The notes: generated by a model from the letters alone, not told the origin. A DNA stretch of 14,779 bases from Prevotellaceae bacterium (GCA_031258755.1 JAIRMK010000145.1:1-14779), one strand, 5' to 3'. Counted from the stretch's first letter, positions 1 through 6,609 are shown. Numbers and translations are program-made.

Positions 1-115
1 CGTACAGAATTTTCTCGGCAAGCGTCAGCGGCTTGTTTATTTTTTCGCGTGTGGCGTCCACTTTTCCCGCAAATTGCCGGTAAAAGCCCCTTATCATCTC
101 AATATCGTGTATCAT
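1..115 (-). CDS. Aconitate hydratase, N-terminal fragment (runs off left edge)
   Basis: Reading the minus strand from the ATG at 113-115 gives 38 codons that stay open to the edge of the window. The peptide begins MIHDIEMIRGFYRQF and continues to PLTLAEKILY. This matches my memory of the N-terminus of Bacteroidota aconitases, where a short variable start is followed by a conserved PLTLxEKILY-type segment just before the first domain. Aconitase interconverts citrate and isocitrate in the cytoplasm with a [4Fe-4S] cluster, as part of the TCA cycle. The cluster cysteines and the rest of the enzyme lie outside the window, so the call rests on this short match alone. The upstream ATG at 124-126 hits a stop after four codons, which supports 113-115 as the start. 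A TAnnTTTG box lies about 40 bases upstream. Confidence 0.7.
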   Translation of the reverse strand, partial: MIHDIEMIRGFYRQFAGKVDATREKINKPLTLAEKILY

Positions 116-157
116 TCCCGTATCATGCTTTACGTGCGATAATTCAAAACTACCCGG

Positions 158-165
158 CAAATGTA
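158..165 (-). promoter_or_regulatory. Candidate -7 box for the aconitase gene
   Basis: The minus strand reads TACATTTG, a match to the Bacteroidota -7 consensus TAnnTTTG, about 43 bases upstream of the proposed aconitase start. No TTTG is found at the expected 19-base spacing further upstream, so only half of the promoter is supported. Confidence 0.4.
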
Positions 166-233
166 GCAAAAAAACCTGAGAGCATCACGCTATTTTGATT
201 GACGATTGACGAGTTACGATTAAAAAGGCTTTC

Positions 234-393
234 ACATCCCATCGGGATGTGTCGCTTGGTAGAGACGCCGTATCCCCCACAACACCTGCATTCCGTAGGA
301 ATGCAACCTGCCGCTGAAAGGTCGCATCCCGATGGGATGCGATTACGTGTATGTGGTATCGGTTCTACCAAGCGATGCAAGCCTACGGCTTGC
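234..393. repeat. Cluster of four REP-like hairpins with a 12-bp inverted repeat
   Basis: Four near-perfect hairpins, each with a three-base loop, follow one another: 234-250 (ACATCCC/GGGATGT), 287-305 (TGCATTCC/GGAATGCA), 322-342 (TCGCATCCC/GGGATGCGA) and 377-393 (GCAAGCC/GGCTTGC). TCGCTTGGTAGA at 252-263 is repeated in inverse at 364-375, so the cluster can also fold as one large arm pair. The left 72 bases (234-305) recur in inverted orientation at 3653-3724. Short GC-rich palindromes of this kind are dispersed in many Bacteroidota genomes. I infer a REP/MITE-like family, with no mobilising enzyme visible here. Confidence 0.75.
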
Positions 394-500
394 GGAGCCA
401 CACATTAAACGGGAAAGGGAGAACGGAAAGGCGGATGTGATGATGTGGAGATGGGTTGCCATCCGGGACGCCGTTTCAATTCGTAAATCATAGTTCTTAG

Positions 501-1775
501 TTAAGTTTCGGCAAAGTTGACGCTAAACGCCGGACGCATCCGCTCCTGCTCATCTCTCGAAATCTTGTATTTTGTTGCCAGTTGCCGCCACTGAGACACC
601 GCGTGCATCGTATGCTGAATGATTGCCATCGCCCTGTCGTTCGTCAGTCTGAAAAACGGAGCGACTTCCGCCGCTAAATCCAAATCCAATGAATTGTCGT
701 GTGCCGAAATATTCAGTTTCAGGCCTGTGCCTTTCGGGTTAGGGTTTATATCGTAGGCGGGCGAAAGCGTCCAACCGGCTTTTGACAATAAGAACCCATG
801 ATTTCGCAAATGGTCGTCGGTATTGCTCACACAGATGGAGAACACAATGCGCCGGAACATTTCTTCCAAATCCCGATTGACATTTGCGCCTTTTCGAATA
901 ATAAATTCCGCCAATTCCAGATAGCTCGCGCCCTCCTGAAAACTTACGCCGTCCGTATATCCCAAAAGCGTCATGGCGGAAGCAAAATGCAACCGCCGCC
1001 CGGTGGCGGTGCGGTCAAACCGCTTAGTCAGGAAGGTATGATGTTTGCCGTAAAACGATTTAGTCATTGCTTGGGGCACATTCAATCCGGCCAGCCGGGC
1101 CAATTCGTGGGTAATCATTTCCCACGCGCCAATGTCGTACCGGTCTTCCATGCTCGGGAATTTGGCAATCCAAAGCGCGCCGCCGGCATCCCGGACGCCT
1201 GCTTTCGGCCGTGCGCCACCCAGCGACGAACCGGGTGCGAGTAATATATATAGCCATTTCAAGGTTTCGGAATCGTCGGCCATCAAGTCATGTTCCAACT
1301 GACAAGCGGCCTGTTCAAGCTTACGGATAGACGTCCACGGCGGCGTGGCAAAGTCCCGGTTGTCGTTCATAAACGCGCCTGTCGCCTTTTCTTTAAACCG
1401 CAAAGCGCCCATTCGCTGCTCATCGAAAACGCCCAATAAATAGTCCGATTCATTCAAGTTCCGGCGAAGCCGGTTTTCCATGCGGGCAAGGACAGATTCA
1501 CGCCTGTTCATCAACAGCCGACCCCAGCGGTCGGGTGAAGAATCCAAAAATACGCCGAAATTGCTTTTTTCATCGCGCAGATATTGAACGCCGGAAAAGA
1601 GTCCCAAATCCGGGTCAATTTCATGTACAAAGGGAGATTGCAGCCATTTCTCATCATATTCAAATGAAAAAATCTCCCTTCCCCGTGAATACGAAGCCGC
1701 TAATGTGCCCGCAAATTGCGGCGTTTCCAAGCCATCCCAATCGGCATAAACCAATATGTCTTTACTGCTGCTCAT
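501..1775 (-). CDS. hipA: HipA-like serine/threonine kinase (toxin of a HipBA module)
   Basis: This 424-residue protein fits the HipA family (E. coli HipA is 440 residues). Visible parts are an N-terminal HipA_N-like subdomain (about 8-115) and a HipA_C kinase fold (about 180-400). The glycine-rich loop GSSLGGARPK is at 182-191, with S184 at the place of the E. coli autophosphorylated Ser150. The likely ATP-binding lysine is K205 in AKFP. The catalytic motif TDDHLRNHG is at 319-327, and the metal-binding Asp is D342 in YDINPN. HipA kinases phosphorylate translation targets such as GltX, giving growth arrest; the target here is unknown. The frame is open upstream to 1988, but the residues before MSSSKD are out-of-frame antitoxin sequence. 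The ATG at 1773-1775 overlaps the hipB-like stop by 14 bases, suggesting coupled translation. The active site looks intact. Confidence 0.88.
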   Translation of the reverse strand: MSSSKDILVYADWDGLETPQFAGTLAASYSRGREIFSFEYDEKWLQSPFVHEIDPDLGLFSGVQYLRDEKSNFGVFLDSSPDRWGRLLMNRRESVLARMENRLRRNLNESDYLLGVFDEQRMGALRFKEKATGAFMNDNRDFATPPWTSIRKLEQAACQLEHDLMADDSETLKWLYILLAPGSSLGGARPKAGVRDAGGALWIAKFPSMEDRYDIGAWEMITHELARLAGLNVPQAMTKSFYGKHHTFLTKRFDRTATGRRLHFASAMTLLGYTDGVSFQEGASYLELAEFIIRKGANVNRDLEEMFRRIVFSICVSNTDDHLRNHGFLLSKAGWTLSPAYDINPNPKGTGLKLNISAHDNSLDLDLAAEVAPFFRLTNDRAMAIIQHTMHAVSQWRQLATKYKISRDEQERMRPAFSVNFAET

Positions 1776-2097
1776 CTTTGCGTATTCGTTTTTTCGGCGC
1801 GCGTTTTTTCGGCAATATGTCCGCATCCTGCAATTTGCGTCCAAGCACATCGTCGGCAGCCATGACGGAAAGGTTTTTTTCCAAGCCCAGCACAAACAGC
1901 ACTTGTGCATAATAACCCATCGACACATTCGGCAAGCCTTTTTCAATCTGCCAAAGCGTGGAGCGCGAAATGCCCGCCCGCTCGGCAATCTGTTCGGCGC
2001 TCAGCTTTCGCCGGAGCCGCGCCAGCTTAATGTCCTCACCTAATTCTTCCAAAATTTTTGTCAGACGAGGCAGTAATACGTATTTTGTCCTCTCCAT
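1762..2097 (-). CDS. hipB: HipB-like Xre-family HTH antitoxin/repressor
   Basis: The 111-residue protein has an Xre/HTH_3 helix-turn-helix at about residues 19-72, with the typical run LSAEQIAERAGISRSTLWQI followed by EKG. A lysine- and arginine-rich tail (about 97-108) may add DNA contacts. Lying directly upstream of a hipA-like gene and overlapping it by 14 bases, it is the expected antitoxin and autorepressor, which in known systems binds both HipA and the operon promoter. An in-frame ATG at 2143-2145 would add 16 residues, but it overlaps the -33 promoter box. The start at 2095-2097 (MERTKY) lies just downstream of the predicted transcription start and is preferred. The orthologue assignment is by family and context, not by close sequence identity. 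Confidence 0.85.
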   Translation of the reverse strand: MERTKYVLLPRLTKILEELGEDIKLARLRRKLSAEQIAERAGISRSTLWQIEKGLPNVSMGYYAQVLFVLGLEKNLSVMAADDVLGRKLQDADILPKKRAPKKRIRKDEQQ

Positions 2098-2115
2098 AAT
2101 GTTTAATATTGCACA

Positions 2116-2146
2116 CAAAGATATGTATTTTGTTTGAAATATCAAA
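2116..2146 (-). promoter_or_regulatory. Promoter of the hipBA operon, Bacteroidota consensus
   Basis: On the minus strand TTTG (2143-2146) is followed after exactly 19 bases by TATCTTTG (2116-2123). This is a full match to the Bacteroidota sigma-ABfr promoter TTTG-N19-TAnnTTTG. The predicted transcript begins a few bases downstream, leaving a short leader before the ATG at 2095-2097. The match decides the start codon of the antitoxin gene. Confidence 0.75.
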
Positions 2147-2148
2147 CA
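2131..2148. promoter_or_regulatory. 18-bp palindromic operator candidate over the hipBA -33 box
   Basis: TGTTTGA-AATA-TCAAACA is a perfect inverted repeat with 7-bp arms. It covers the -33 element of the hipBA promoter, so a dimeric HTH protein bound here would block RNA polymerase. The Xre-type repressor encoded just downstream is the obvious candidate ligand. A second, weaker symmetry, GATAT-N14-ATATC (2120-2143), overlaps it. The site also lies about 40 bases upstream of the divergent MFS promoter. Confidence 0.55.
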
Positions 2149-2185
2149 TTACTAACTGTCGAATCGCTTTATAAAAAAATTATGC

Positions 2186-2193
2186 TATTTTTG
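2186..2193 (+). promoter_or_regulatory. Candidate -7 box for the MFS transporter gene
   Basis: TATTTTTG matches TAnnTTTG and ends 17 bases before the ATG at 2211. There is no TTTG at 19-base spacing upstream, so the promoter is weak or depends on another factor. It is divergent from the hipBA promoter, within a 113-bp gap between the two start codons. Confidence 0.45.
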
Positions 2194-2210
2194 CGCCGGC
2201 AAATCGAGAT

Positions 2211-3374
2211 ATGAAAAAGAGTAATCCCAAAGCGTGGTACAGGACGGCGGTGAACGCATTCTACTTTATACAGGGACTGGTGTTCGCCAGTTGGGCGGGG
2301 CGTATTCCCGAAATAAAAGAATTGCTGGGCATGAACGACGCCCAATTCGGCGGCCTGCTGTTCTGTCTTCCGTTAGGCGAAATATGTTCCATGTTTCCGA
2401 TAGGTTATCTGGTTGGCCGGTTCGGAAGCCGGCGGATGCTCATACTCGGCGCGCTGCTGTACCCGCTGAGCTTAGTGGCTGTGGGGATGGCCACCACGGC
2501 GGTGCAAATGTTGGTTGTGCTCGTCCTGTTCGGCGCTACGGGCAACCTCACCAATATCGCGGTAAACACGCAGGCTGTGGGCGTGGAGCGGCTATACCGG
2601 CGCAGCATCATGGGGTCGTTTCACGGACTGTGGTCGCTGGCGGGCTTCACCGGCGGGCTCACCGGGGCGCTGATGGTGGCGCTCGACATTACGCCGCATA
2701 TACACTTCATCATCATTTTTGCGGTAACAACCGTTGTGGTGCTCCTCATGCGCAGCGCTACCCTGCCCCGCGACTACCGGATGAAAAGTCTCGAAGAGAA
2801 CCAGCGTAAAATATTCTCCCGCCCCGACCATTTCATCCTGCTACTGGGTCTAATTGCCCTGAGTAGCTCGATATGCGAGGGCACGGTGTTCGACTGGACA
2901 AATATTTATTTCGACGAGGTGCTGGAGGTGCCGAAAAACCTTGTCCGCTTCGGCTATATCGCGGCCATGGGCAGCATGACGCTCGGCCGTTTCACGGTCG
3001 ACCGCTTCATTACGCGCTTCGGCGCGATACGCGTACTGCAATGCAGCGGCGTTTTACTCATCGTGGGATTGTGCTTTGCGGTAGGCGTTCGGTATGTGGC
3101 GACTTCTACGTTCGGCTTCCTGCTTATCGGCGCGGGCATGTCGCCGGTCATACCGATATGTTACAGCCTGTCCGGACGGTCGAAGCGCCTGTTGCCCGGC
3201 ATGGCGATTACTACCGTGTCGACTATCGGGTTTCTGGGCTTCCTGGCCGGGCCGCCGGTCATCGGGTTTATATCGCACGCTGTTGGCCTGCGCTGGGCGC
3301 TATGCGTAATTGCTGTCGTGGGGGTGAGCATTCTGTCGCTCATGCCGGAGCTAAACCGCCAACTAAAGAAGTGA
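2211..3374 (+). CDS. MFS transporter, YbjJ-like
   Basis: A 387-residue, strongly hydrophobic protein with the length and alternating segments of a 12-helix major facilitator. Near the N-terminus NAFYFIQGLVFASWAGRIPE (about 15-34) resembles the YbjJ-like subgroup, in which TM1 is followed by ASWxxRIPxIK. The cytoplasmic loop between helices 2 and 3 has a motif-A form, GYLVGRFGSRRM (65-76). A related GRFTVDRFITRFG stretch near residue 260 marks the equivalent loop of the second half. It should sit in the inner membrane and move a small solute by secondary transport, with unknown substrate. It is transcribed away from hipBA and has no co-transcribed neighbour. The start is set by the ATG at 2211, 17 bases after a -7 box; no Shine-Dalgarno sequence is visible. 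Confidence 0.85.
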   Translation: MKKSNPKAWYRTAVNAFYFIQGLVFASWAGRIPEIKELLGMNDAQFGGLLFCLPLGEICSMFPIGYLVGRFGSRRMLILGALLYPLSLVAVGMATTAVQMLVVLVLFGATGNLTNIAVNTQAVGVERLYRRSIMGSFHGLWSLAGFTGGLTGALMVALDITPHIHFIIIFAVTTVVVLLMRSATLPRDYRMKSLEENQRKIFSRPDHFILLLGLIALSSSICEGTVFDWTNIYFDEVLEVPKNLVRFGYIAAMGSMTLGRFTVDRFITRFGAIRVLQCSGVLLIVGLCFAVGVRYVATSTFGFLLIGAGMSPVIPICYSLSGRSKRLLPGMAITTVSTIGFLGFLAGPPVIGFISHAVGLRWALCVIAVVGVSILSLMPELNRQLKK

Positions 3375-3432
3375 GCCGCTGTGGCGAACATTCGCGAACG
3401 CAAGCAATCTCAACTGATTTAAAATGGTAATG

Positions 3433-3860
3433 ATGCCAAAAATGGTTGGTGATTGTCTCTCCAGATAATAGAAATATTAAGCATTGTCGGAAGAAAACCC
3501 GGATGTCTTTGAAGACATTCCATAGGAATGTATCGCTCGGTAGAAGGTGGTGCGCGCCCCATGATAATGACATTCCATAGGAATGTCTCCTTTAATCGGC
3601 AATCGGTTTGAAGATTTGGACATATTATATATTTTATTCATTGCTAACAGGATGCATTCCTACGGAATGCAGGTGTTGTGGGTGGCACTGCTTTTCTACC
3701 GAGCGATACATCCCGATGGGATGTTAACATAATATTTCCTAAATATTCACGAAGTTTTCTCTGAACCGATGCTCATTTATTGAAACTATTTTCAATAAAC
3801 TTAATATACTTTATTGGCATATTGATGCTTATACTATGGTTTACCAACCATTTTTGGCAT
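3433..3860. repeat. Hairpin cluster bracketed by an 18-bp perfect inverted repeat
   Basis: ATGCCAAAAATGGTTGGT at 3433-3450 recurs exactly, in inverse, at 3843-3860. Between them lie hairpins at 3503-3518 (ATGTCTT/AAGACAT), 3515-3531 (ACATTCC/GGAATGT), 3569-3587 (GACATTCC/GGAATGTC), 3653-3671 (TGCATTCC/GGAATGCA) and 3708-3724 (ACATCCC/GGGATGT). TCGCTCGGTAGA (3533-3544) is inverted at 3695-3706. This resembles a 428-bp composite element of the same family as 234-393. Whether the 18-bp arms are true element ends is inference. Confidence 0.6.
3653..3724 (-). repeat. Inverted copy of the 72-nt element at 234-305
   Basis: The reverse complement of this segment matches 234-305 over its full length without gaps. 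One 30-base block is identical (276-305 against 3653-3682), and the other differs at two of 30 positions (234-263 against 3695-3724). The central 12 bases are largely unrelated. Conserved ends with equal spacing and a free centre point to one repeat family with selection or recent copying of the hairpin arms. Confidence 0.75.
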
Positions 3861-4178
3861 ATATCTTATAAAATAAATCTGTCGGTTTTTTTTAATTTAC
3901 TGAATATCCTTAATAAGCCAAGTTTTTCCTACCTGCCTTGTTCCCAAAAACACAAGTGGTTTTTTGTTTTTATTTAACTTCCACTTTTTAAGCTGGTTGA
4001 TTGCCTCTCTATACACTTTTCTCCCGGAATATACGCAACAAAACTACACTTTTCTCCTCCAAGCGATGAGAAATCTGAATTTACTGAATATTCTGATGTA
4101 ATCTGTATATCAAAGCACTAACACCATACAAAATGCATGTATGGGAGTGGTGAAAAACAAGTATTTCCGGTTCACAAG

Positions 4179-4505
4179 TTTTTGACCTTCAATGTCAAAT
4201 TTATGTTATAAATCACACTACAAGTGTAAGAAAAAAAAATAATATAATAACAAATATTTAATAAATATTTTTCAACAGATTTTCTAATATACTGTAATTC
4301 AGTATCGTATTTTTTTATAATTTCGAGAAAATATTTTTTCTTACCCTTTTTCTTACCCATAAATATTTACAAAAATTATTGTGGATATTTAACTTATGTT
4401 ATAGAATAAGTTTTTATCCTCTAAAATTCTTCCCCCAATTCTTCCCCAATTTTGTCTTATCTGTCTATAATTTAGTGGTTTAAATTTGACATTGAAGGTC
4501 AAAAA
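4179..4505. mobile_element. 327-bp AT-rich segment with perfect 25-bp terminal inverted repeats (MITE-like)
   Basis: The 25 bases at 4179-4203 recur exactly in reverse complement at 4481-4505. Each arm contains its own hairpin, TTTGAC-N7-GTCAAA. The 277 bases between are very AT-rich and hold only a 62-codon minus-strand frame (lysine-rich start, AT-driven remainder) that ends beyond the left arm. The size, inverted ends and lack of a transposase suggest a non-autonomous element. No target-site duplication is visible: the flanks read CACAAG and GAGTGC. A structured regulatory region upstream of the PUL is the main alternative. Confidence 0.5.
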
Positions 4506-4715
4506 GAGTGCAAAAAGTACTACTATGTTAATAAATCATTTTTGTATGAATTGTTTTACTAAACCAAACAGAAGTGAGTATTTCATCAATTTTTTTTAAC
4601 CGTTTTGATGCAACAATGCACCGTTTTCCTCGGTTTTTCATGAAATATCGGAAATAATCGGATAATTACAAAGTATTAACCTATTTATAAACCAACTTTT
4701 TAATAACAATTAACT

Positions 4716-6551
4716 ATGAGACTAATTAATTTTTTGCGAACCTTTGCGTTCGTTGCGCTGCTGGGCAGCACAATCACAATGATGGTTTCCTGTAAAGAGG
4801 ATGAGGAAAATCCTGTAGGAAATCTGGGTACTATTACTGGCACTGTTACGGCTGAAGAAGATGGCCAGCCCATTGACGGTGTTACCGTTACCGTATCGGA
4901 TGTAACGGGAACCGTGACCACCGGTAGCGACGGGAAATATACCGTTGCTAATGTCAGTGTGGCAAACCATTCCGTAACTTTTTCCAAAACCGGCTGGCAA
5001 AACACCAGCGTAACCGTGGCGGCAAGTAGATTCAATGCCGACAAGGTAGCTACTGTAAACGCATCATTGAGAAATGCGTCGGCAAAAATTACCGGGCATG
5101 TCTTCGATGGGGAGAACAATAGGGCGCCCCTCGCAGGCGTAACCGTGAGTGTAGGCGCGGCCGGTTCGGCCACCAGTGATGCAACAGGCGAATATACTGT
5201 CGACTATTTGGCTGTTGAGGATTATACCGTTACGTTTACCAAAGAAGGCTATCCAAGCGATACCCGAAACGTGGTGCGTGCCGACTTTGTAAACGGAGTG
5301 GCTACGCTTGACGATGTAGTGATGGGTGGCACAGAATTGTTGCGCGGAAAAACCGCTACCGCTCTGGCAAATGCCGATAAATGGTATTACAACGAATACC
5401 GTGGCGGTGGTAACGCCGAAGCCTATCCCCATTGGGATTGGGCGTGCGACTACATGTGTGCACTTGACTTCTGGGGCGCATGGGAAGAGCAATGGGAAGG
5501 TACGACTATACAAACCCGTAATGATGCAGCTGCCGGAGACCGGAATAATCCCGCCGATCTTGATGTATTCGACTCTTATGTGTATGGCAGCAAGAAAATC
5601 ACCAACGACAACAAGATACTTTCTCTGAGGTTACGCACGCATAGCGAAACCGATCCTACCATCTTCGGCGTACAGGTAGTTGACCTTTCGGCTGCTTCCC
5701 CCGCAGCGGTAAAGATAGGCACAAACCAGGAATACGTTGGTAGTGCTTATACCGACTTCGACTTTGACCTCAGCGCTTATGTGGGCAAGGAAGTCGTGAT
5801 TGCCATTGGCACCTACCGTGCGGCAACAGGCGATTATTCTAGACAACTCGTACTTCGCCGTATTGCCTTTGCACCGCAAAAAATGGAAGGTTGGAATTGG
5901 CAGTCCGGCACAGATCCCGCAGGACTTGAAGGATGGGCGCTGCCAATGGAAGTAGTGCGTTCGACCATGCCGCAGACCAAAAAATCATTTACGGGCATCA
6001 GCCCCTACGGCGCCGGAAGGGATGTCAGCATGACAAATGGATATCCGTATGCCTATCGGTGGTGGCGCGAGATAGCGCACATCGGATTCGAATGGTCGTT
6101 TGTTCCCCTCGCGAAAGACCCGGAAGTAACCCCATTTGAAGGCTACATTATCAAAACAAATGGCAACGTCGGTGTGAATACCACTGTTCCGCAGGCCTAT
6201 CTTTATGCGAAGTTTGCGATTACCGGAGAAAATGACCAGTTGACGTTAAAGACACGCAACTTCGGAAGTAATTATACGTACTTCAAATTGACGGCTATAA
6301 AGGAAGATGGTACGGTAGCTCACCTTTCACCCGCATCGAACACGGCTACGGAGGCCGCGGCTGCTACAAACGGCTGCTGGAGGTTCAAGCATGCAAACGG
6401 CAACCCTGACAACCCCGACAATTATGCTTCGTTTGTATATAACTTGTCGCAATTCAACGGCAGCAATGTGTTGCTGTGTCTGAGCGTTTTCAAGGGTGGT
6501 ACGGATACGGATGAAAATAAAGTTTGTATCTACAGTATCGAGTTGCAATAA
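4716..6551 (+). CDS. Surface lipoprotein with two carboxypeptidase-regulatory-like domains (candidate glycan-binding protein)
   Basis: The 611-residue protein starts with a lipoprotein signal peptide ending in MMVSC (Cys26). The next residues, KEDEE, resemble the K-(D/E)2 signal that sends Bacteroidota lipoproteins to the cell surface. Two tandem beta-sandwich domains of the carboxypeptidase-regulatory-like type follow (about 38-118 and 124-205), each with the G-x-V...G.TV.....T..DG.Y pattern. The remainder has an aromatic-rich patch (222-263, including HWDWACDY and DFWGAWEEQW), then a jelly-roll-like segment with FDLSAYVGKEVVIAI (about 350-364), then a C-terminal part (391-611) I do not recognise. 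I see no catalytic motif. As first gene of a SusCD operon it could be a surface glycan-binding protein, which is inference. It is separated from the GH76 gene by 85 bases containing a strong hairpin. Confidence 0.75.
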   Translation: MRLINFLRTFAFVALLGSTITMMVSCKEDEENPVGNLGTITGTVTAEEDGQPIDGVTVTVSDVTGTVTTGSDGKYTVANVSVANHSVTFSKTGWQNTSVTVAASRFNADKVATVNASLRNASAKITGHVFDGENNRAPLAGVTVSVGAAGSATSDATGEYTVDYLAVEDYTVTFTKEGYPSDTRNVVRADFVNGVATLDDVVMGGTELLRGKTATALANADKWYYNEYRGGGNAEAYPHWDWACDYMCALDFWGAWEEQWEGTTIQTRNDAAAGDRNNPADLDVFDSYVYGSKKITNDNKILSLRLRTHSETDPTIFGVQVVDLSAASPAAVKIGTNQEYVGSAYTDFDFDLSAYVGKEVVIAIGTYRAATGDYSRQLVLRRIAFAPQKMEGWNWQSGTDPAGLEGWALPMEVVRSTMPQTKKSFTGISPYGAGRDVSMTNGYPYAYRWWREIAHIGFEWSFVPLAKDPEVTPFEGYIIKTNGNVGVNTTVPQAYLYAKFAITGENDQLTLKTRNFGSNYTYFKLTAIKEDGTVAHLSPASNTATEAAAATNGCWRFKHANGNPDNPDNYASFVYNLSQFNGSNVLLCLSVFKGGTDTDENKVCIYSIELQ

Positions 6552-6570
6552 AATCAATAACCGAGCATTG

Positions 6571-6609
6571 AGACCGGAACACGGGCGTTACATTTCCGTG
6601 TACCGGTCT
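6571..6609 (+). terminator. Intergenic stem-loop between the first two PUL genes
   Basis: AGACCGG-A-ACACGG pairs with CCGTGT-A-CCGGTCT across an 11-base loop: 13 base pairs with one A/A mismatch, starting 19 bases after the stop codon. A T-rich but interrupted tail follows (TAATCCTTAATTTT). It could be a leaky terminator or an mRNA-stabilising or processing hairpin that sets different expression of the lipoprotein and the downstream genes. No new -7 box was seen before 6637, which favours a partial terminator or processing site. Confidence 0.55.

Larger units (their letters stand above)
116..500. other. Intergenic region between the aconitase fragment and hipA
   Basis: No credible gene is present. 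The region holds the aconitase -7 box (158-165), a short repetitive AT-rich tract (about 196-222, GATTGACGATTGACGAG), the hairpin cluster at 234-393, and a purine-rich stretch (about 408-455). It lies between a minus-strand gene start and the 3' end of the minus-strand hipA gene. The open frames across 199-408 (plus) and 150-401 (minus) are built from the palindromes and look non-coding. Confidence 0.7.
3375..4715. other. 1.34-kb intergenic region, repeat-rich then AT-rich
   Basis: I find no gene I would defend here. From 3433 to 3860 it holds hairpins and an 18-bp inverted repeat. From about 3725 onward it becomes very AT-rich, and at 4179-4505 a segment is bounded by perfect 25-bp inverted repeats. 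The short open frames at 3780-3977 (plus) and 4172-4360 (minus) have AT-driven composition and no recognisable domain. No full TTTG-N19-TAnnTTTG promoter was found before the gene at 4716. The only -7-like box is TAAATTTG at 4481-4488, without a well-spaced -33. Confidence 0.7.

Noticed and set aside
234..393. Possible CRISPR array in the repeated palindromes
   Set aside because: The units differ from one another, spacing is irregular, there are no unique spacers of constant length, and no cas genes are present.
199..408. 69-codon plus-strand open frame, and the 83-codon minus-strand frame over the same bases (150-401)
   Set aside because: Both are translations of the hairpin cluster. They have no promoter, no domain, and composition set by the palindromes.
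1776..1988. 71-residue N-terminal extension of the HipA frame
   Set aside because: It overlaps the antitoxin gene out of frame, is Cys/Arg-rich and unlike HipA; homology begins after the ATG at 1773-1775.
2098..2145. 16-residue upstream extension of the antitoxin from the ATG at 2143-2145
   Set aside because: That ATG overlaps the -33 promoter box, so it would not be on the mRNA.
3780..3977. 65-codon plus-strand frame with hydrophobic start
   Set aside because: The Phe/Ile/Asn/Leu-rich composition follows from AT-rich DNA, part of it lies in the 18-bp repeat arm, and no promoter or family match is seen.
4172..4360. 62-codon minus-strand frame starting MGKKKGKKKYF inside the 327-bp element
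   Set aside because: The C-terminal third reads through the inverted repeat, the composition is AT-driven, and no transposase motif is visible. Kept only as part of the element.
4481..4488. TAAATTTG as the promoter of the PUL
   Set aside because: The nearest upstream TTTG (4451-4454) is 26 bases away instead of 19, and the box lies inside the 25-bp repeat arm. Kept as a question only.
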